Assembly: GCA_016934555.1 (NCBI GenBank) | Contig: JAFGSS010000226.1 | Span: 1-38,517 of the forward strand | Reading direction: 5' to 3' | Source of the DNA: Acidobacteriota bacterium | Lineage (GTDB): Bacteria > Acidobacteriota > UBA6911 | DNA length: 38,517 nucleotides | In this document: in pieces, positions 20,329 through 29,495 of the stretch | Layout: each line of letters starts with the position of its first letter | How positions within the stretch are numbered: the stretch's first letter is position 1 | The notes under the pieces: generated by a model | Database searches by the model: none | What the model was told of the DNA's origin: nothing | Seen by the model: only the letters and a program-made list of their open reading frames with translations | Program-made: the position numbers and the translations under genes

Positions 20329-22146
20329 TTGGCACTCGAGCAGGAATCCAACCGACAACTGATACAGCAACGCCTGAACCTGTTCCGCATACCGGTCCTG
20401 TTGATTTTTCTCGTCCTCGGGGCAAGGCTCTGGCAGCTGCAGATCATCCAGGGGTCCGAATACGCCCTGAAGGCGGAGCGGAACCGGGTCCGCAGCATCA
20501 CCCTGACGGCGCCGCGGGGGAACATCCTCGACCGCAACGGCGTGCCCCTGGTGGACAGCCGGCCCTCCTTCGACGTGCTCGTGTACCGCGAAGACATGAG
20601 GGACCGCGAGGCGACCGTGCGCTTTCTGACCCAGAGACTGGGGATCGACCGGGAGGAGGTCGAGCGGCAGTTCGAGCGGCACAGGGGATCGGGACTCTAC
20701 CGTCCCTTCATCGTCAAGGAAAACGCCGGCATGGAGGACATCTCCATCATCGAGGCGCACCGGGGGGACCACCCGGAGATCAAGGTGGGGCCCGAGCCGC
20801 GCAGGCAGTACCGTTACGGCCCGCTGGCGGCCCACCTGCTGGGGTACCTGGGGGAAATTTCGGAGGAGGAGCTCAAGAGCGACCGGTTCCCGGGGACCAC
20901 GGCGGGGCAGCTCGTGGGGCGGAGCGGGGTGGAACGGTTCTACAACCGGCTCCTCGCGGGGAAGGACGGGGTCCGCCGGGTGACGGTGGACAGCCGCGGG
21001 CGCGAGGTGGACATCCTGGACGAATCGGAACCCCTGATCGGGGGCGAACTGCGGCTGACGCTGGACCTGCGGCTCCAGCTCGTCGCGGAGGAGGCCCTGC
21101 GGGGCAAGGTCGGGGTGGTGGCGGCCATGGACCCCCGCAACGGGGAGATCCTGGCGCTGGCGAGTTCCCCCGCCTTCGACCCGAACGCCTTCTCGCGGCG
21201 CATATCGGGGGCGGACTGGGAGGAACTGGTCCGCCACCCCGACCGTCCCATGCAGAACCGCGCCATCCAGAACAGCCACTCTCCCGGTTCCATCTTCAAG
21301 CTGATCATGGCGGGCGCCGGTTTCAGGGCCGGGCTGCTCGACGAGGATCCGGTCATCGTCTGCCGGGGGCGCGCGTCCTATTACGGGCGGGTGTTTCACT
21401 GCTGGGACCGGAGCGGCCACGGGGCCCTGCGCCTGGAGCAGGCCATCGCGAAATCGTGCAACATCTTCTTTTACGAGTTGGGGCGGGAACTGGGGATCGA
21501 AAAAATCAGCGAATTCGCCCGCGAGCTGGGGCTGGGGGCCCCGACCGGCATCGACCTGCCGGGAGAGCGGGGGGGCATCATGCCGAGCCCGGAATGGAAG
21601 CGCGGGACGCGCGGGGAGTCCTGGTATCCGGGGGAGACTATTTCGGTCTCCATCGGACAGGGGGCCGTCAGCACGACGCCGGTGCAGCTCCTCCGGGCGG
21701 TCGGCGCCCTGGCCACCGCCGGGAACCTGGTCACCCCGCATGTGCTCCTCCATGCGGAAGGGGGCGGCGACGGCCCTCAAGGGGGGTGGCCGGTGAAACG
21801 CCTGCCGATCGCAGAGGCCCATGCCCGGAGACTGCGGCAGGGGATGTGGGAAAGCGTCAACGCGTGGGGGACGGGGCACAATGCCCTGGTTCCGGGGGAG
21901 GACATCTGCGGCAAGACCGGAACGGCCCAGGTCGTGGGGAAGGAGGCGGCGAAGCGGCTGGGGGAAGGGGTGGAGGATCACGCCTGGTTCGCCGGGTTCG
22001 GCCGCCGGGACGCCCCCGAGATCGCCGTGGTCGTCTTCATCGAGCATGGAGGTTCCGGGGGGGGGGCGGCGGCCCCCGTCGGCCGGGAGATCTTCCGGAC
22101 GTATTTCGAGAACCGGCGGTCCCCGGGGGCGGAAGGCCATGACTGA
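20329..22146 (+). CDS. mrdA: Penicillin-binding protein 2, elongasome transpeptidase
   Basis: This class B PBP cross-links peptidoglycan during elongation. The 605-residue protein has a short cytoplasmic tail, one TM segment (about 20-33), the dimerisation/pedestal region with TAPRGNILDRNG (60-71), and a transpeptidase domain with SIFK at 321-324 (nucleophile Ser321), SCN at 376-378 and KTGT at 529-532. All three active-site motifs are intact. The start is TTG at 20329, 8 bases after the mreD stop; no in-frame ATG precedes the TM segment, and the ribosome site is weak. It overlaps rodA by 8 bases. Confidence 0.96.
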   Translation: MALEQESNRQLIQQRLNLFRIPVLLIFLVLGARLWQLQIIQGSEYALKAERNRVRSITLTAPRGNILDRNGVPLVDSRPSFDVLVYREDMRDREATVRFLTQRLGIDREEVERQFERHRGSGLYRPFIVKENAGMEDISIIEAHRGDHPEIKVGPEPRRQYRYGPLAAHLLGYLGEISEEELKSDRFPGTTAGQLVGRSGVERFYNRLLAGKDGVRRVTVDSRGREVDILDESEPLIGGELRLTLDLRLQLVAEEALRGKVGVVAAMDPRNGEILALASSPAFDPNAFSRRISGADWEELVRHPDRPMQNRAIQNSHSPGSIFKLIMAGAGFRAGLLDEDPVIVCRGRASYYGRVFHCWDRSGHGALRLEQAIAKSCNIFFYELGRELGIEKISEFARELGLGAPTGIDLPGERGGIMPSPEWKRGTRGESWYPGETISVSIGQGAVSTTPVQLLRAVGALATAGNLVTPHVLLHAEGGGDGPQGGWPVKRLPIAEAHARRLRQGMWESVNAWGTGHNALVPGEDICGKTGTAQVVGKEAAKRLGEGVEDHAWFAGFGRRDAPEIAVVVFIEHGGSGGGAAAPVGREIFRTYFENRRSPGAEGHD

Positions 22147-23233
22147 ATCGGAGCAACGGCTGTTTCACGGGTTCGACGGACTCCTGTTCGGGGCGCTGCT
22201 GCTCCTTTCGGGAGCCGGCATCGTCGCCATCTGGAGCACCACCGGGAGCGTCGGGTTCGACAGCTACTTCGGCCGGCAGGTGATGTACCTCGCCGCCTCG
22301 CTCGTGCTCTTTTTCACCCTCCTCTATTTCGATTACCATCTCTTTTCCGATTTCATTGCCATCCTCTACCTGGCCGCCATGGCCGTTCTCGGGCTGGTCC
22401 TGCTGTTCGGGTTCAGCATCCACGGGAACAAGAGCTGGATCGACCTGGGGGTCCTGTCGGTCCAGCCGTCGGAATTCGTCAAGATCGTCGTCATCGTGGC
22501 CCTGGCCCGGTACTATTCCGGACTGGAGGGGGACTACCTGGGGTTCAGGGAAATGCTGATCGGCGGGCTGATCGTTTTCGTGCCGGCGGTTTTGGTCAAG
22601 CTTCAGGGGGACCTGGGGACCGCCGTCACCTTCGTGCCCATCTACGCGGCGCTCTCCGCGATCGCGGGCATACGCCGGAAGCACGTCGTGGTCCTCGTCC
22701 TCGCGGCCGCCGTCGCCGCCCCCCTCACCTGGTTCGCCCTCAAGGACTACCAGAAGGACCGGATCGAAACAGTGTTCAACCCCGCGAGCGACCCCCAGCG
22801 TTTCGGCTACCAGACGATCCAGTCGCAGATCGCCGTCGGCTCGGGAGGGACGCTCGGCAAGGGCTTCGGCGGGGGGTCCCAGGGGCACCTCGGCTTCCTG
22901 CCCGCGCGGTTCACCGATTTCGTCTTCGCGGTGCTGGCGGAGGAAAAGGGGTTCGTCGGCAGCATCGCCATCCTGGGGCTTTTCCTCCTCGTCGTCTTCC
23001 GGCTGTTCCGCATCGCCGCGGAGGCCAAGGACAGGGTCGGCGCCCTGATCGTGTCCGGCGTGCTGGGGCTCCTGCTGTTCCACATGAGCGTCAACGTCGG
23101 GATGGTCGTCGGGCTGCTGCCGATCGTGGGCATCCCGCTCCCCTTCGTCAGCGCCGGCGGGTCTTCCCTGATTTCGTTCTTCGTCGGCATGAGCCTGTGC
23201 ATGGGAATCCGGATGAGGCGCTATGTCAACTGA
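22139..23233 (+). CDS. rodA: Rod shape-determining protein RodA (SEDS glycosyltransferase)
   Basis: RodA polymerises lipid II in partnership with PBP2. The 364-residue protein has about ten TM segments and the SEDS motifs HGNKSWIDLG, VQPSEFVKI, DLGTAVTFVPI (with the catalytic Asp of the family), FTDFVFAVLAEEKGF and the C-terminal IGIPLPFVSAGGSS-type segment (VGIPLPFVSAGGSSL). The start at 22139 lies inside the mrdA 3' end (8-base overlap). It is the last gene of the mre block; about 510 non-coding bases follow. Confidence 0.97.
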   Translation: MTESEQRLFHGFDGLLFGALLLLSGAGIVAIWSTTGSVGFDSYFGRQVMYLAASLVLFFTLLYFDYHLFSDFIAILYLAAMAVLGLVLLFGFSIHGNKSWIDLGVLSVQPSEFVKIVVIVALARYYSGLEGDYLGFREMLIGGLIVFVPAVLVKLQGDLGTAVTFVPIYAALSAIAGIRRKHVVVLVLAAAVAAPLTWFALKDYQKDRIETVFNPASDPQRFGYQTIQSQIAVGSGGTLGKGFGGGSQGHLGFLPARFTDFVFAVLAEEKGFVGSIAILGLFLLVVFRLFRIAAEAKDRVGALIVSGVLGLLLFHMSVNVGMVVGLLPIVGIPLPFVSAGGSSLISFFVGMSLCMGIRMRRYVN

Positions 23234-23744
23234 CGGCATCGCCGGAACGTTTGCTTGCATTCGGCCCGGGAGCCAATTACCATACAGTGTTGGAGTTTAT
23301 CTCCCGGGAGCCCCGGGCCCATCGGACACCGATGGTTGAGCCGAAGGAAGTTCGGCCGACATAAGTTGAGCCATTATAAGTGGATATTGAAAACAGTTAT
23401 CCGGCCCTATTGAGGCCATCACAAGAATGACCAGTCGCTGCTCGATACCGAGGGCGGAACTCAACGAAACGGGTTGTATCCTGGAACCTGGAAGCGGCAA
23501 TGAGACGCGTCGCTAGGCACGGGAGTGCGGAAGCGGATGCCCGCGCGCATTCCCTCCGGCCCTGTCGCCCGATCTGAACGCACCTGTCGCCCGGTTTCCC
23601 GAAAAGGCGGGTTTGCTTTTGTTTTCGAATCGTTTCCACAATCTGGAGTGCCTGTGGTCCGCAGGGCCCTGCCCGTATTGACCCGAATGGATTCTTTCCG
23701 GTAAGTATCGACCGCGCCTGTGTCCCAGACACGGGAGCAAAACC
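23234..23744 (+). other. Long non-coding gap between rodA and the RNase E/G gene
   Basis: This is the longest gene-free stretch in the window. An inverted repeat CCCGGGAG (23265-23272) / CTCCCGGG (23301-23308) with a 28-base loop could help end rodA transcription but lacks a T run. A 6-bp hairpin (23340-23345 with 23351-23356, loop GGAAG) is flanked by two copies of GTTGAGCC. A 12-base palindrome GCAGGGCCCTGC is at 23661-23672 and a hairpin at 23717-23735. TTGACC at 23678-23683 is the best -35-like hexamer but no good -10 follows. Base composition is less G+C-rich than in the genes. I see no tRNA or known riboswitch. Confidence 0.5.
23717..23735 (+). other. Hairpin overlapping the ribosome site of the RNase E/G gene
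   Basis: An 8-pair stem (23717-23724 with 23728-23735, one G-U, loop CCA) has on its 3' arm the GGG of the ribosome site GGGAG (23733-23737), which lies 7 bases before ATG 23745. Folding would hide part of the ribosome site, and cleavage or unfolding would expose it. Confidence 0.45.
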
Positions 23745-25748
23745 ATGATCAAGGACATGATCGTTTCCAGCACGGCTCTGGAAACGAGAGTCGCCATCCT
23801 GGAAGACGACCAGCTGGCCGAACTCTATATTGAACGGCATGGAAACCGGGGCATCCTGTCCAACACCTACAAGGGGAGGGTGACCAAGGTCCTGCCCGGG
23901 ATGCAGTCGGCCTTTGTCAACATCGGGCTGGAGAAGGACGCCTTTCTTTACGTTTCCGATTTCGTCGAGGAGAGCGAGGAGTGCGAGACGGTATTCCCCG
24001 TCCCCGAGGAGCCGGCCGATGGTGCGCCGGAGTCGGAGACCCAGGAGCGCCAGGGACGGCGGGAACGAAAAGGGGAACGGGGGCGCTGGCGCGACCGGAG
24101 GGAGCGTTCGGAGACGCGCAGGGATCCGGAGAGCGCGGAGCCGACGACCGAGACCCCGCTCGAACGCTGGAATATCAGCGCCGAAACAGACCGGGAAGCG
24201 GAGGCTCATTTCGAATCGGGCGTCCTGTCGGGAGCTTCCGGGTTTCCCGTATCCAGCGGGGAGCCCGGAGAGGGAGAGCCCGGTGCGGGCCAGGCGCCTG
24301 CGGGCGAAGCGCCTGCGCCCGAGGGTGACGCCCCCGCGGGAGAGGCCTCGTCCCCGGAGCCCGTCCCCGGGGAACCGTCGCCGGAACCCCCGCCGGCGGA
24401 CGCCGCCGCCATCCGTGATGACGGCGAAACCCTGCCGTTTGCCGCCGAGGAGGGCCTTAAGCCCGGATTCGTCCGGCGCCGGGGCCAGGCGACGCGGCGC
24501 AAGAGGTACACGGCGGCGCGCCATTCCCACCGGGCCGAGCACCAGTCGATCGACGACATGCTTCACGAGGGGCAGGAGGTGCTGGTCCAGGTGGCCAAGG
24601 AACCGATCGGGAAGAAGGGGGCCCGGGTCACCAGCCATATCGCTCTCCCGGGGCGTTACCTGGTATACATGCCGACGGTGGAGCATATCGGGGTTTCCCG
24701 GAAGATCGGGTCGGATGCCGAACGGGTGCGGCTGAAGGAGATCCTCCTCAAGCACCGGGACCGGTTCCCCGGCGGGGTGATCGTGCGCACCGCCGCGGCG
24801 GAGCACAGCGAGGAAGACCTGGTGAACGATCTCAATTTCCTGGTCAGGCTCTGGGAAGACATGCGCACCCGCGCCGAAAAGGTCTCCGCCCCCGCCCTTG
24901 TCCATGCGGAGATGAGCCTCGTGCAGCGGCTGCTGCGGGACCAGTTCTCCTTCGAGTTCGCCTCGATCCGGGTCGACGACGAGCTGGAATATCAGCGGGT
25001 CGTGGAGTTCGTCGACAAGATCTTCCCGAACCTGGTGCATCGGGTGAAGCTGTACACCAAGGAAAACTCCATCTTCGACGAGTACGGCATCACTCCCGAG
25101 ATCGACAAGCTGCTGCAGCCCAAGATCTGGCTGAAATCGGGGGGCTACATCGTCATCAACCAGACCGAGGCCCTGGTCAGCATCGACGTCAATACCGGGA
25201 AATTCGTCGGCCGGGGAAACAGCCTCGAGGAAACCATCACGCGGACCAATCTCGAGGCGGTCAGGGTGATCGTCCAGCAGGTGCGGCTCCGGGACCTCGG
25301 CGGCATCATCGTGGTCGATTTCATCGACATGGACGAGCGCAAGAACCGCAAGCGGGTGATGGACGCCCTCTCCGAGGAGATCGCCCGGGACAAGTCCCCT
25401 ACCAAGATCCTGGAGTTCAACGAGTTCGGCCTGGTGGCGATCACGCGCAAGAGGGTCAAGCAGTCGCTGGAAAGGTCCCTGTGCCAGCCCTGCCCCTACT
25501 GCTCGGGTTCCGGGATGGTCAAATCGATCGCCACGACCTGCCACAACATCTATTACGAAATCGAGAAGATGCGCAAGCACCTGGATGACCGGGGGGACCT
25601 CATGATCCGCGTGCATCCCGATGTGGCTCGCGCCCTGCGCGAATCGGAGGCGTGCGTCATCGATGAACTCGGGCATCTCCTCAAGCGGGACGTCATCGTG
25701 AAGTCCGACCCGACGATGCATATCGAGCACTACAACATCGTGACGTAG
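23745..25748 (+). CDS. rng: Ribonuclease E/G family endoribonuclease with large insert in the S1 domain
   Basis: This single-strand-specific endoribonuclease acts in rRNA maturation and mRNA decay. The 667-residue protein begins with the S1 RNA-binding domain (NTYKGRVTKVLPGMQSAFVNIGLEKDAFLYVSD), interrupted at about residue 78 and resumed at about 270 (LHEGQEVLVQVAKEPIGKKG). The 190-residue insert holds two Arg-rich patches (about 102-125 and 243-266) around a Pro/Ala/Glu stretch. The 5'-sensor and DNase-I-like core follow, with catalytic aspartates likely Asp481 (SIDVNTG) and Asp525 (VVDFIDM), and the Zn-link cysteines Cys583 and Cys586 in CPYCSGSG. There is no long RNase E-type C-terminal scaffold, so rng/cafA is the better name. 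It ends 28 bases from the convergent mazG. Confidence 0.93.
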   Translation: MIKDMIVSSTALETRVAILEDDQLAELYIERHGNRGILSNTYKGRVTKVLPGMQSAFVNIGLEKDAFLYVSDFVEESEECETVFPVPEEPADGAPESETQERQGRRERKGERGRWRDRRERSETRRDPESAEPTTETPLERWNISAETDREAEAHFESGVLSGASGFPVSSGEPGEGEPGAGQAPAGEAPAPEGDAPAGEASSPEPVPGEPSPEPPPADAAAIRDDGETLPFAAEEGLKPGFVRRRGQATRRKRYTAARHSHRAEHQSIDDMLHEGQEVLVQVAKEPIGKKGARVTSHIALPGRYLVYMPTVEHIGVSRKIGSDAERVRLKEILLKHRDRFPGGVIVRTAAAEHSEEDLVNDLNFLVRLWEDMRTRAEKVSAPALVHAEMSLVQRLLRDQFSFEFASIRVDDELEYQRVVEFVDKIFPNLVHRVKLYTKENSIFDEYGITPEIDKLLQPKIWLKSGGYIVINQTEALVSIDVNTGKFVGRGNSLEETITRTNLEAVRVIVQQVRLRDLGGIIVVDFIDMDERKNRKRVMDALSEEIARDKSPTKILEFNEFGLVAITRKRVKQSLERSLCQPCPYCSGSGMVKSIATTCHNIYYEIEKMRKHLDDRGDLMIRVHPDVARALRESEACVIDELGHLLKRDVIVKSDPTMHIEHYNIVT

Positions 25749-25776
25749 ACCGGGCCGGGTCCGGGGGCCGGAGGGG

Positions 25777-26583
25777 TCATTCCTCCCGGCCCTTGGCCTC
25801 CTCCCAGAGCGCGTCCATCTCCTCCAGGGAGGCGTCCTTGAGCGCCCGCCCCCGGCCCTTGATCGCCGATTCCATGTAACGGAAGCGCTGCTGGAACTTG
25901 CGGTTGCTGCGCTGGAGCGCCGTTTCCGGGTCTATCCCCAGGAACCGGGAGACGTTCACCGCCGCGAACAGGAGGTCTCCCACCTCCTCGGCCACCTTCC
26001 GGCTGTCGGACCGCGACCGGGCCTCCAGCAGTTCCTCCGCTTCCTCCCCGAGCTTGTCGAGAACGTCCTCCAGCCTCTCCCAGTCGAACCCGACCCTGGA
26101 AGCCTTGGCCGTCATCTGGTGGGCGCGGTGCAGGGCGGGGAGCCCGGGGGGGATGCCGTCGAGCAGCGACCGGTCCGAGCCGGGGTTCGATGCGCTGGCG
26201 ACCCCCCTTTCGGCGGCCTTGATGTCCTCCCAGTTTTTCAGCACCTCGTCCGCCGTTTTGAGGTCGGCCCCCCCGAAGATGTGCGGATGCCGGCGCGTCA
26301 TTTTCTCGCAGGAGCGGTCGATGACGGAGGCCAGGTCGAATTCCCCCCGCTCGCGGGCGATCTGGGCGTGAAAGACCACCTGGAACAGCAGGTCCCCCAG
26401 CTCGTCCTTGAGCTCCTCCGGCTCCTCCGCGTCGAGCGCCTCGAGTACCTCGAAGGCCTCTTCGATCAGCATCGGCTTCAGGGTTTCCCTCGTCTGCTCC
26501 CGGTCCCATGGGCATCCGTCTTCGCCGCGGAGCTTTTCGACGAGGAGGGCCAGTTTTTCGATGTCTGCGTCTCTCTTTTGCAT
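25777..26583 (-). CDS. mazG: Nucleoside triphosphate pyrophosphohydrolase MazG
   Basis: MazG hydrolyses (d)NTPs to NMP and PPi, clearing non-canonical nucleotides or tuning stress signalling. The 268-residue protein has two MazG domains. The first has GCPWDREQT, EEAFEVLEAL and ELGDLLFQVVFHA; the second has EEAEELLEA and EEVGDLLFAAVN, i.e. the EExxE and ExxD Mg2+-binding motifs in both. The NWEDIKAAE segment between them is typical of E. coli-type MazG. The start at 26583 is chosen because family similarity begins there and no ribosome site is seen; a promoter ends 6 bases upstream, so the mRNA is probably leaderless. It is divergent from the P-type ATPase gene. Confidence 0.95.
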   Translation of the reverse strand: MQKRDADIEKLALLVEKLRGEDGCPWDREQTRETLKPMLIEEAFEVLEALDAEEPEELKDELGDLLFQVVFHAQIARERGEFDLASVIDRSCEKMTRRHPHIFGGADLKTADEVLKNWEDIKAAERGVASASNPGSDRSLLDGIPPGLPALHRAHQMTAKASRVGFDWERLEDVLDKLGEEAEELLEARSRSDSRKVAEEVGDLLFAAVNVSRFLGIDPETALQRSNRKFQQRFRYMESAIKGRGRALKDASLEEMDALWEEAKGREE

Positions 26584-26589
26584 CCCGCT

Positions 26590-26618
26590 ATTATCCCCGG
26601 CGGAGGGGCGGGCCACAA
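26590..26618 (-). promoter_or_regulatory. Putative promoter of mazG giving a leaderless mRNA
   Basis: On the minus strand TTGTGG (26613-26618), a 17-base spacer and GATAAT (26590-26595) lie 6 bases before the mazG ATG (26583). A normal start point 7 bases after the -10 would coincide with the A of the start codon. Confidence 0.5.
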
Positions 26619-26665
26619 TGACGTCTTCGGCGAAAAAAAGGGGGGGCGCGGGCCGGGGGAAGGGC

Positions 26666-26695
26666 TTGGAGTCGCCGCCGGGGTGCCGGTATAAT
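26666..26695 (+). promoter_or_regulatory. Putative promoter of the P-type ATPase gene giving a leaderless mRNA
   Basis: TTGGAG (26666-26671), an 18-base spacer and a perfect TATAAT (26690-26695) lie 10 bases before ATG 26706. The start point would be about 26702, leaving at most four untranslated bases. No ribosome binding site is present. Confidence 0.55.
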
Positions 26696-26705
26696 TCCGT
26701 CACCT

Positions 26706-29483
26706 ATGAAAAACGAATGGCATGCGCTGGCGTCCTCCGAAGTGGTGGAAAAATTAGGGACCGACGCTTCCCGGGGGCTCTCCGATGTAGCCGTCGCCGC
26801 GCTCCGCGGGGAGCACGGCTGGAACGAACTGGAGGGGAAGGAGGGGCGGACACGCTGGCGCATCCTGGGCGAGCAGCTCAGCGGGGTGCTGACGGTGCTC
26901 CTGCTGATCGCGGCCCTGGTGAGCGGCCTGCTGGGCGACTGGCTGGAGGCGGCCGTCATCCTCGTCATCGTCCTGTTGAACGCGGCTTTCGGCTACCTGC
27001 AGGAAGCGAAGGCGGAAGAGTCGATGGCGGCCCTCAAGCGGATGGCGGTGCCGGTCGTGCGGGTCCGCAGGGGCGGGCGGGTGCTGGAAGTCTCCGCGCG
27101 GGAACTGGTGCCGGGGGACATCGTGATCCTGGAGACCGGCAACATCGTTCCCGCGGACGGCAGGATTCTCGAGGGCGTCAACCTCCGCGTCGACGAGTCG
27201 GCGCTGACGGGGGAGTCGGAGCCGGTGGAGAAATCGGCCGAACTCCGGCTGGATGCCGCCAAGGCGCTCGGCGACCGCCGCAACATGATCTACAGCGGGA
27301 CCGTCGTGGGCTACGGCCGCGGCACCTTCGCGGTGACCGGAACCGGGATGCGGACCGAACTGGGGCACGTGGCCCGCATGATGCAGTCGGTCGGGGAGGA
27401 GGCCACCCCGCTGCAGCGGCGGCTCAACCGCCTCGGAAGGACCCTGGCCCTGGCGGCGCTCGGGCTGGTGGCCCTGGTATTCGCCATCGGCTGGTTCCGG
27501 GGGCAAAGCAGCATCGAGGAGCTGCTTCTGACGGCCGTGAGCCTGGCGGTTGCGGCGGTGCCCGAGGCGCTGACGGCCGTGGTCACCATCGCGCTTTCGC
27601 TGGGGGCCCAGCGCATGCTCCGGCGCAAGGCCCTCATCCGCAAGCTCCCGGCCGTGGAGACGCTCGGGTCCGTCACCCGCATCTGCTCGGACAAGACCGG
27701 GACCCTGACCCTGAACCGGATGAGCGTCATCGCCCTCGACGTGGCCAACCACACGGTGCGGCTGGACCAGTGCGAAGATGGGGGTTCTTTCACCCTCAAG
27801 CCCAGCGGGCAGAATCCTCCCCCGGGCGCCTGGCCCACGCTCGACCTGCTCCTGGCGGCGGGCGCGCTCTGCAACGACGCCGAGCTTGCCGGGGACGGCA
27901 AGGGCCCCGGGGGGCTCTACCGCGCGGTCGGAGATCCCACGGAAGGCGCACTGGCCCTGGCCGCCGCCTGCTCCGGCATCCTCAAGAACGACCTGGAGCG
28001 GGCGTTCCCCCGCATCGGGGAGGTCCCCTTCGATTCGGTCCGCAAGCGCATGACCACGCTGCACCGTTTTCCCCGGACCGACGCGGAAATCCCGGAAAGC
28101 CTCCGTTCCTTCTGGGACCGGCGGGAGCGGGCCGAAGCGCTCCCCTTCATCGCCTTCACCAAGGGCGCCATGGACGGGTTGCTTTCGGTTTCCAGCCATG
28201 TGTGGGTGGAGGGGGAGACCCTGGAACTGGACGATGCCTGGAGAGGGCGGATCCAGGCGTCCCACGACGAAATGGCCGCCCAGGGGATGCGGGTCCTGGC
28301 CGTGGGCATGCGCGCGTGGGACCGGCCCCCGGAGGAGACCACGGAGAAGGCGGTGGAAAACGGCATCGTTCTCCTTGGACTCTTCGGCATGATCGACCCC
28401 CCGCGTCCCGAGGTCAGCGAAGCGGTGGCCGGCTGCCACAGCGCCGGCATCCGCACGGCCATGATCACGGGGGATCATCCCCTGACCGCTAGGCACATCG
28501 CCCGGCAGATCGGGATCTCGGACAACGACCTGTTCCTGACGGGGGCCGAAATCGAGCACCTGTCGGCCGACGAACTGGCGGAGGCGACGCGCCGGGTTTC
28601 GGTCTTCGCCCGCGTTTCCCCCGAGCACAAGCTCAAGCTGATCGACGCCTACCAGAGCCGGGGGGAGGTCGTGTCCATGACGGGGGACGGCGTCAACGAC
28701 GCCCCCGCCCTGAAGAAGGCCGACATCGGGGTGGCCATGGGGATCACGGGAACCGATGTCGCCAAGAACGCCTCGGACATGATCCTGCTCGACGACAACT
28801 TCGCCACCATCGTGGCCGCGGTCGAGGAAGGGAGGATCATCTACGACAACATCCGCCGCTTCATCCGGTACCTGCTGACGTGCAACGCCAGCGAGATCGC
28901 CGTGATGCTGCTGGGGCCGCTCCTGGGCATGCCGCTCCCCCTGCTGCCGCTGCAGATCCTCTGGATGAACCTGGTCACAGACGGTGCCCCGGCGCTTGCC
29001 CTCGGGGTCGAGCCCGCCGAGAAAAACGTGATGCGGCGCCCGCCGCATCCCCGGGATTCGGGCGTCTTCAGCCGTGAAATGGTCTTCTTCATCGGCGTCG
29101 TCGGAGTCCTGATGAGCGTCATCGCCATCGGGACCGCGTGGGAGCTCTGGCGCCTCGGGGATCCCGCCTGGCAGACGACGGTGTTCACCGTCCTGGTGCT
29201 GACCCAGCTGGTCGTGGCGCTGGAGGCCAGGTCGGAGGAGGAGTCCCTGCTGCGGCTGGGCCTGCTCGGGAACCGGGCCATGGTCGGCGCCGTCCTGATG
29301 ACGGCCGTCCTGCAGGCGGCCGTCATCTATACCCCGGTCGGCAACCGGATCTTCGACACCCTTCCCATGCCGCCCGCGGACCTGGCCATCGCGGCGGGGA
29401 CCTCCCTGCTGACCCTCTTCTTCATCGAGACCTGGAAACTCGGGCTGCGCCGGCGCAGAAGGAGGGCGGGCGTGCTGGGATGA
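26706..29483 (+). CDS. Ca2+-transporting P-type ATPase (P2A, SERCA-like)
   Basis: This is a 925-residue inner-membrane cation pump. An N-terminal cation-ATPase domain (1-55) precedes TM1-2; the A-domain has TGES (168-171), the phosphorylation site is Asp329 in DKTGTLT, and the hinge TGDGVNDAPAL is intact. About ten TM segments are expected. The ion-site residues match SERCA: PEAL at 286-289 (Glu287, like Glu309), CNASE in TM5 (like Asn768 and Glu771) and LWMNLVTDGAPAL in TM6 (like Asn796, Thr799 and Asp800). This supports Ca2+ export, with Mn2+ possible. The C-terminal RRRRRRAGVLG tail is basic. Its promoter abuts the ATG, without ribosome site. It is divergent from mazG and followed by the 29551 gene. 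Confidence 0.92.
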   Translation: MKNEWHALASSEVVEKLGTDASRGLSDVAVAALRGEHGWNELEGKEGRTRWRILGEQLSGVLTVLLLIAALVSGLLGDWLEAAVILVIVLLNAAFGYLQEAKAEESMAALKRMAVPVVRVRRGGRVLEVSARELVPGDIVILETGNIVPADGRILEGVNLRVDESALTGESEPVEKSAELRLDAAKALGDRRNMIYSGTVVGYGRGTFAVTGTGMRTELGHVARMMQSVGEEATPLQRRLNRLGRTLALAALGLVALVFAIGWFRGQSSIEELLLTAVSLAVAAVPEALTAVVTIALSLGAQRMLRRKALIRKLPAVETLGSVTRICSDKTGTLTLNRMSVIALDVANHTVRLDQCEDGGSFTLKPSGQNPPPGAWPTLDLLLAAGALCNDAELAGDGKGPGGLYRAVGDPTEGALALAAACSGILKNDLERAFPRIGEVPFDSVRKRMTTLHRFPRTDAEIPESLRSFWDRRERAEALPFIAFTKGAMDGLLSVSSHVWVEGETLELDDAWRGRIQASHDEMAAQGMRVLAVGMRAWDRPPEETTEKAVENGIVLLGLFGMIDPPRPEVSEAVAGCHSAGIRTAMITGDHPLTARHIARQIGISDNDLFLTGAEIEHLSADELAEATRRVSVFARVSPEHKLKLIDAYQSRGEVVSMTGDGVNDAPALKKADIGVAMGITGTDVAKNASDMILLDDNFATIVAAVEEGRIIYDNIRRFIRYLLTCNASEIAVMLLGPLLGMPLPLLPLQILWMNLVTDGAPALALGVEPAEKNVMRRPPHPRDSGVFSREMVFFIGVVGVLMSVIAIGTAWELWRLGDPAWQTTVFTVLVLTQLVVALEARSEEESLLRLGLLGNRAMVGAVLMTAVLQAAVIYTPVGNRIFDTLPMPPADLAIAAGTSLLTLFFIETWKLGLRRRRRRAGVLG

Positions 29484-29495
29484 AAGTTTCTTTCG

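Noticed and set aside
20245-22140. 631-codon minus-strand open frame opposite mrdA
   Set aside because: It is a shadow frame; mrdA has all penicillin-binding motifs on the plus strand.
23234-23744. A tRNA or small-protein gene in the rodA-rng gap
   Set aside because: I found no cloverleaf-compatible arms or T-loop sequence, and no open frame with a ribosome site.
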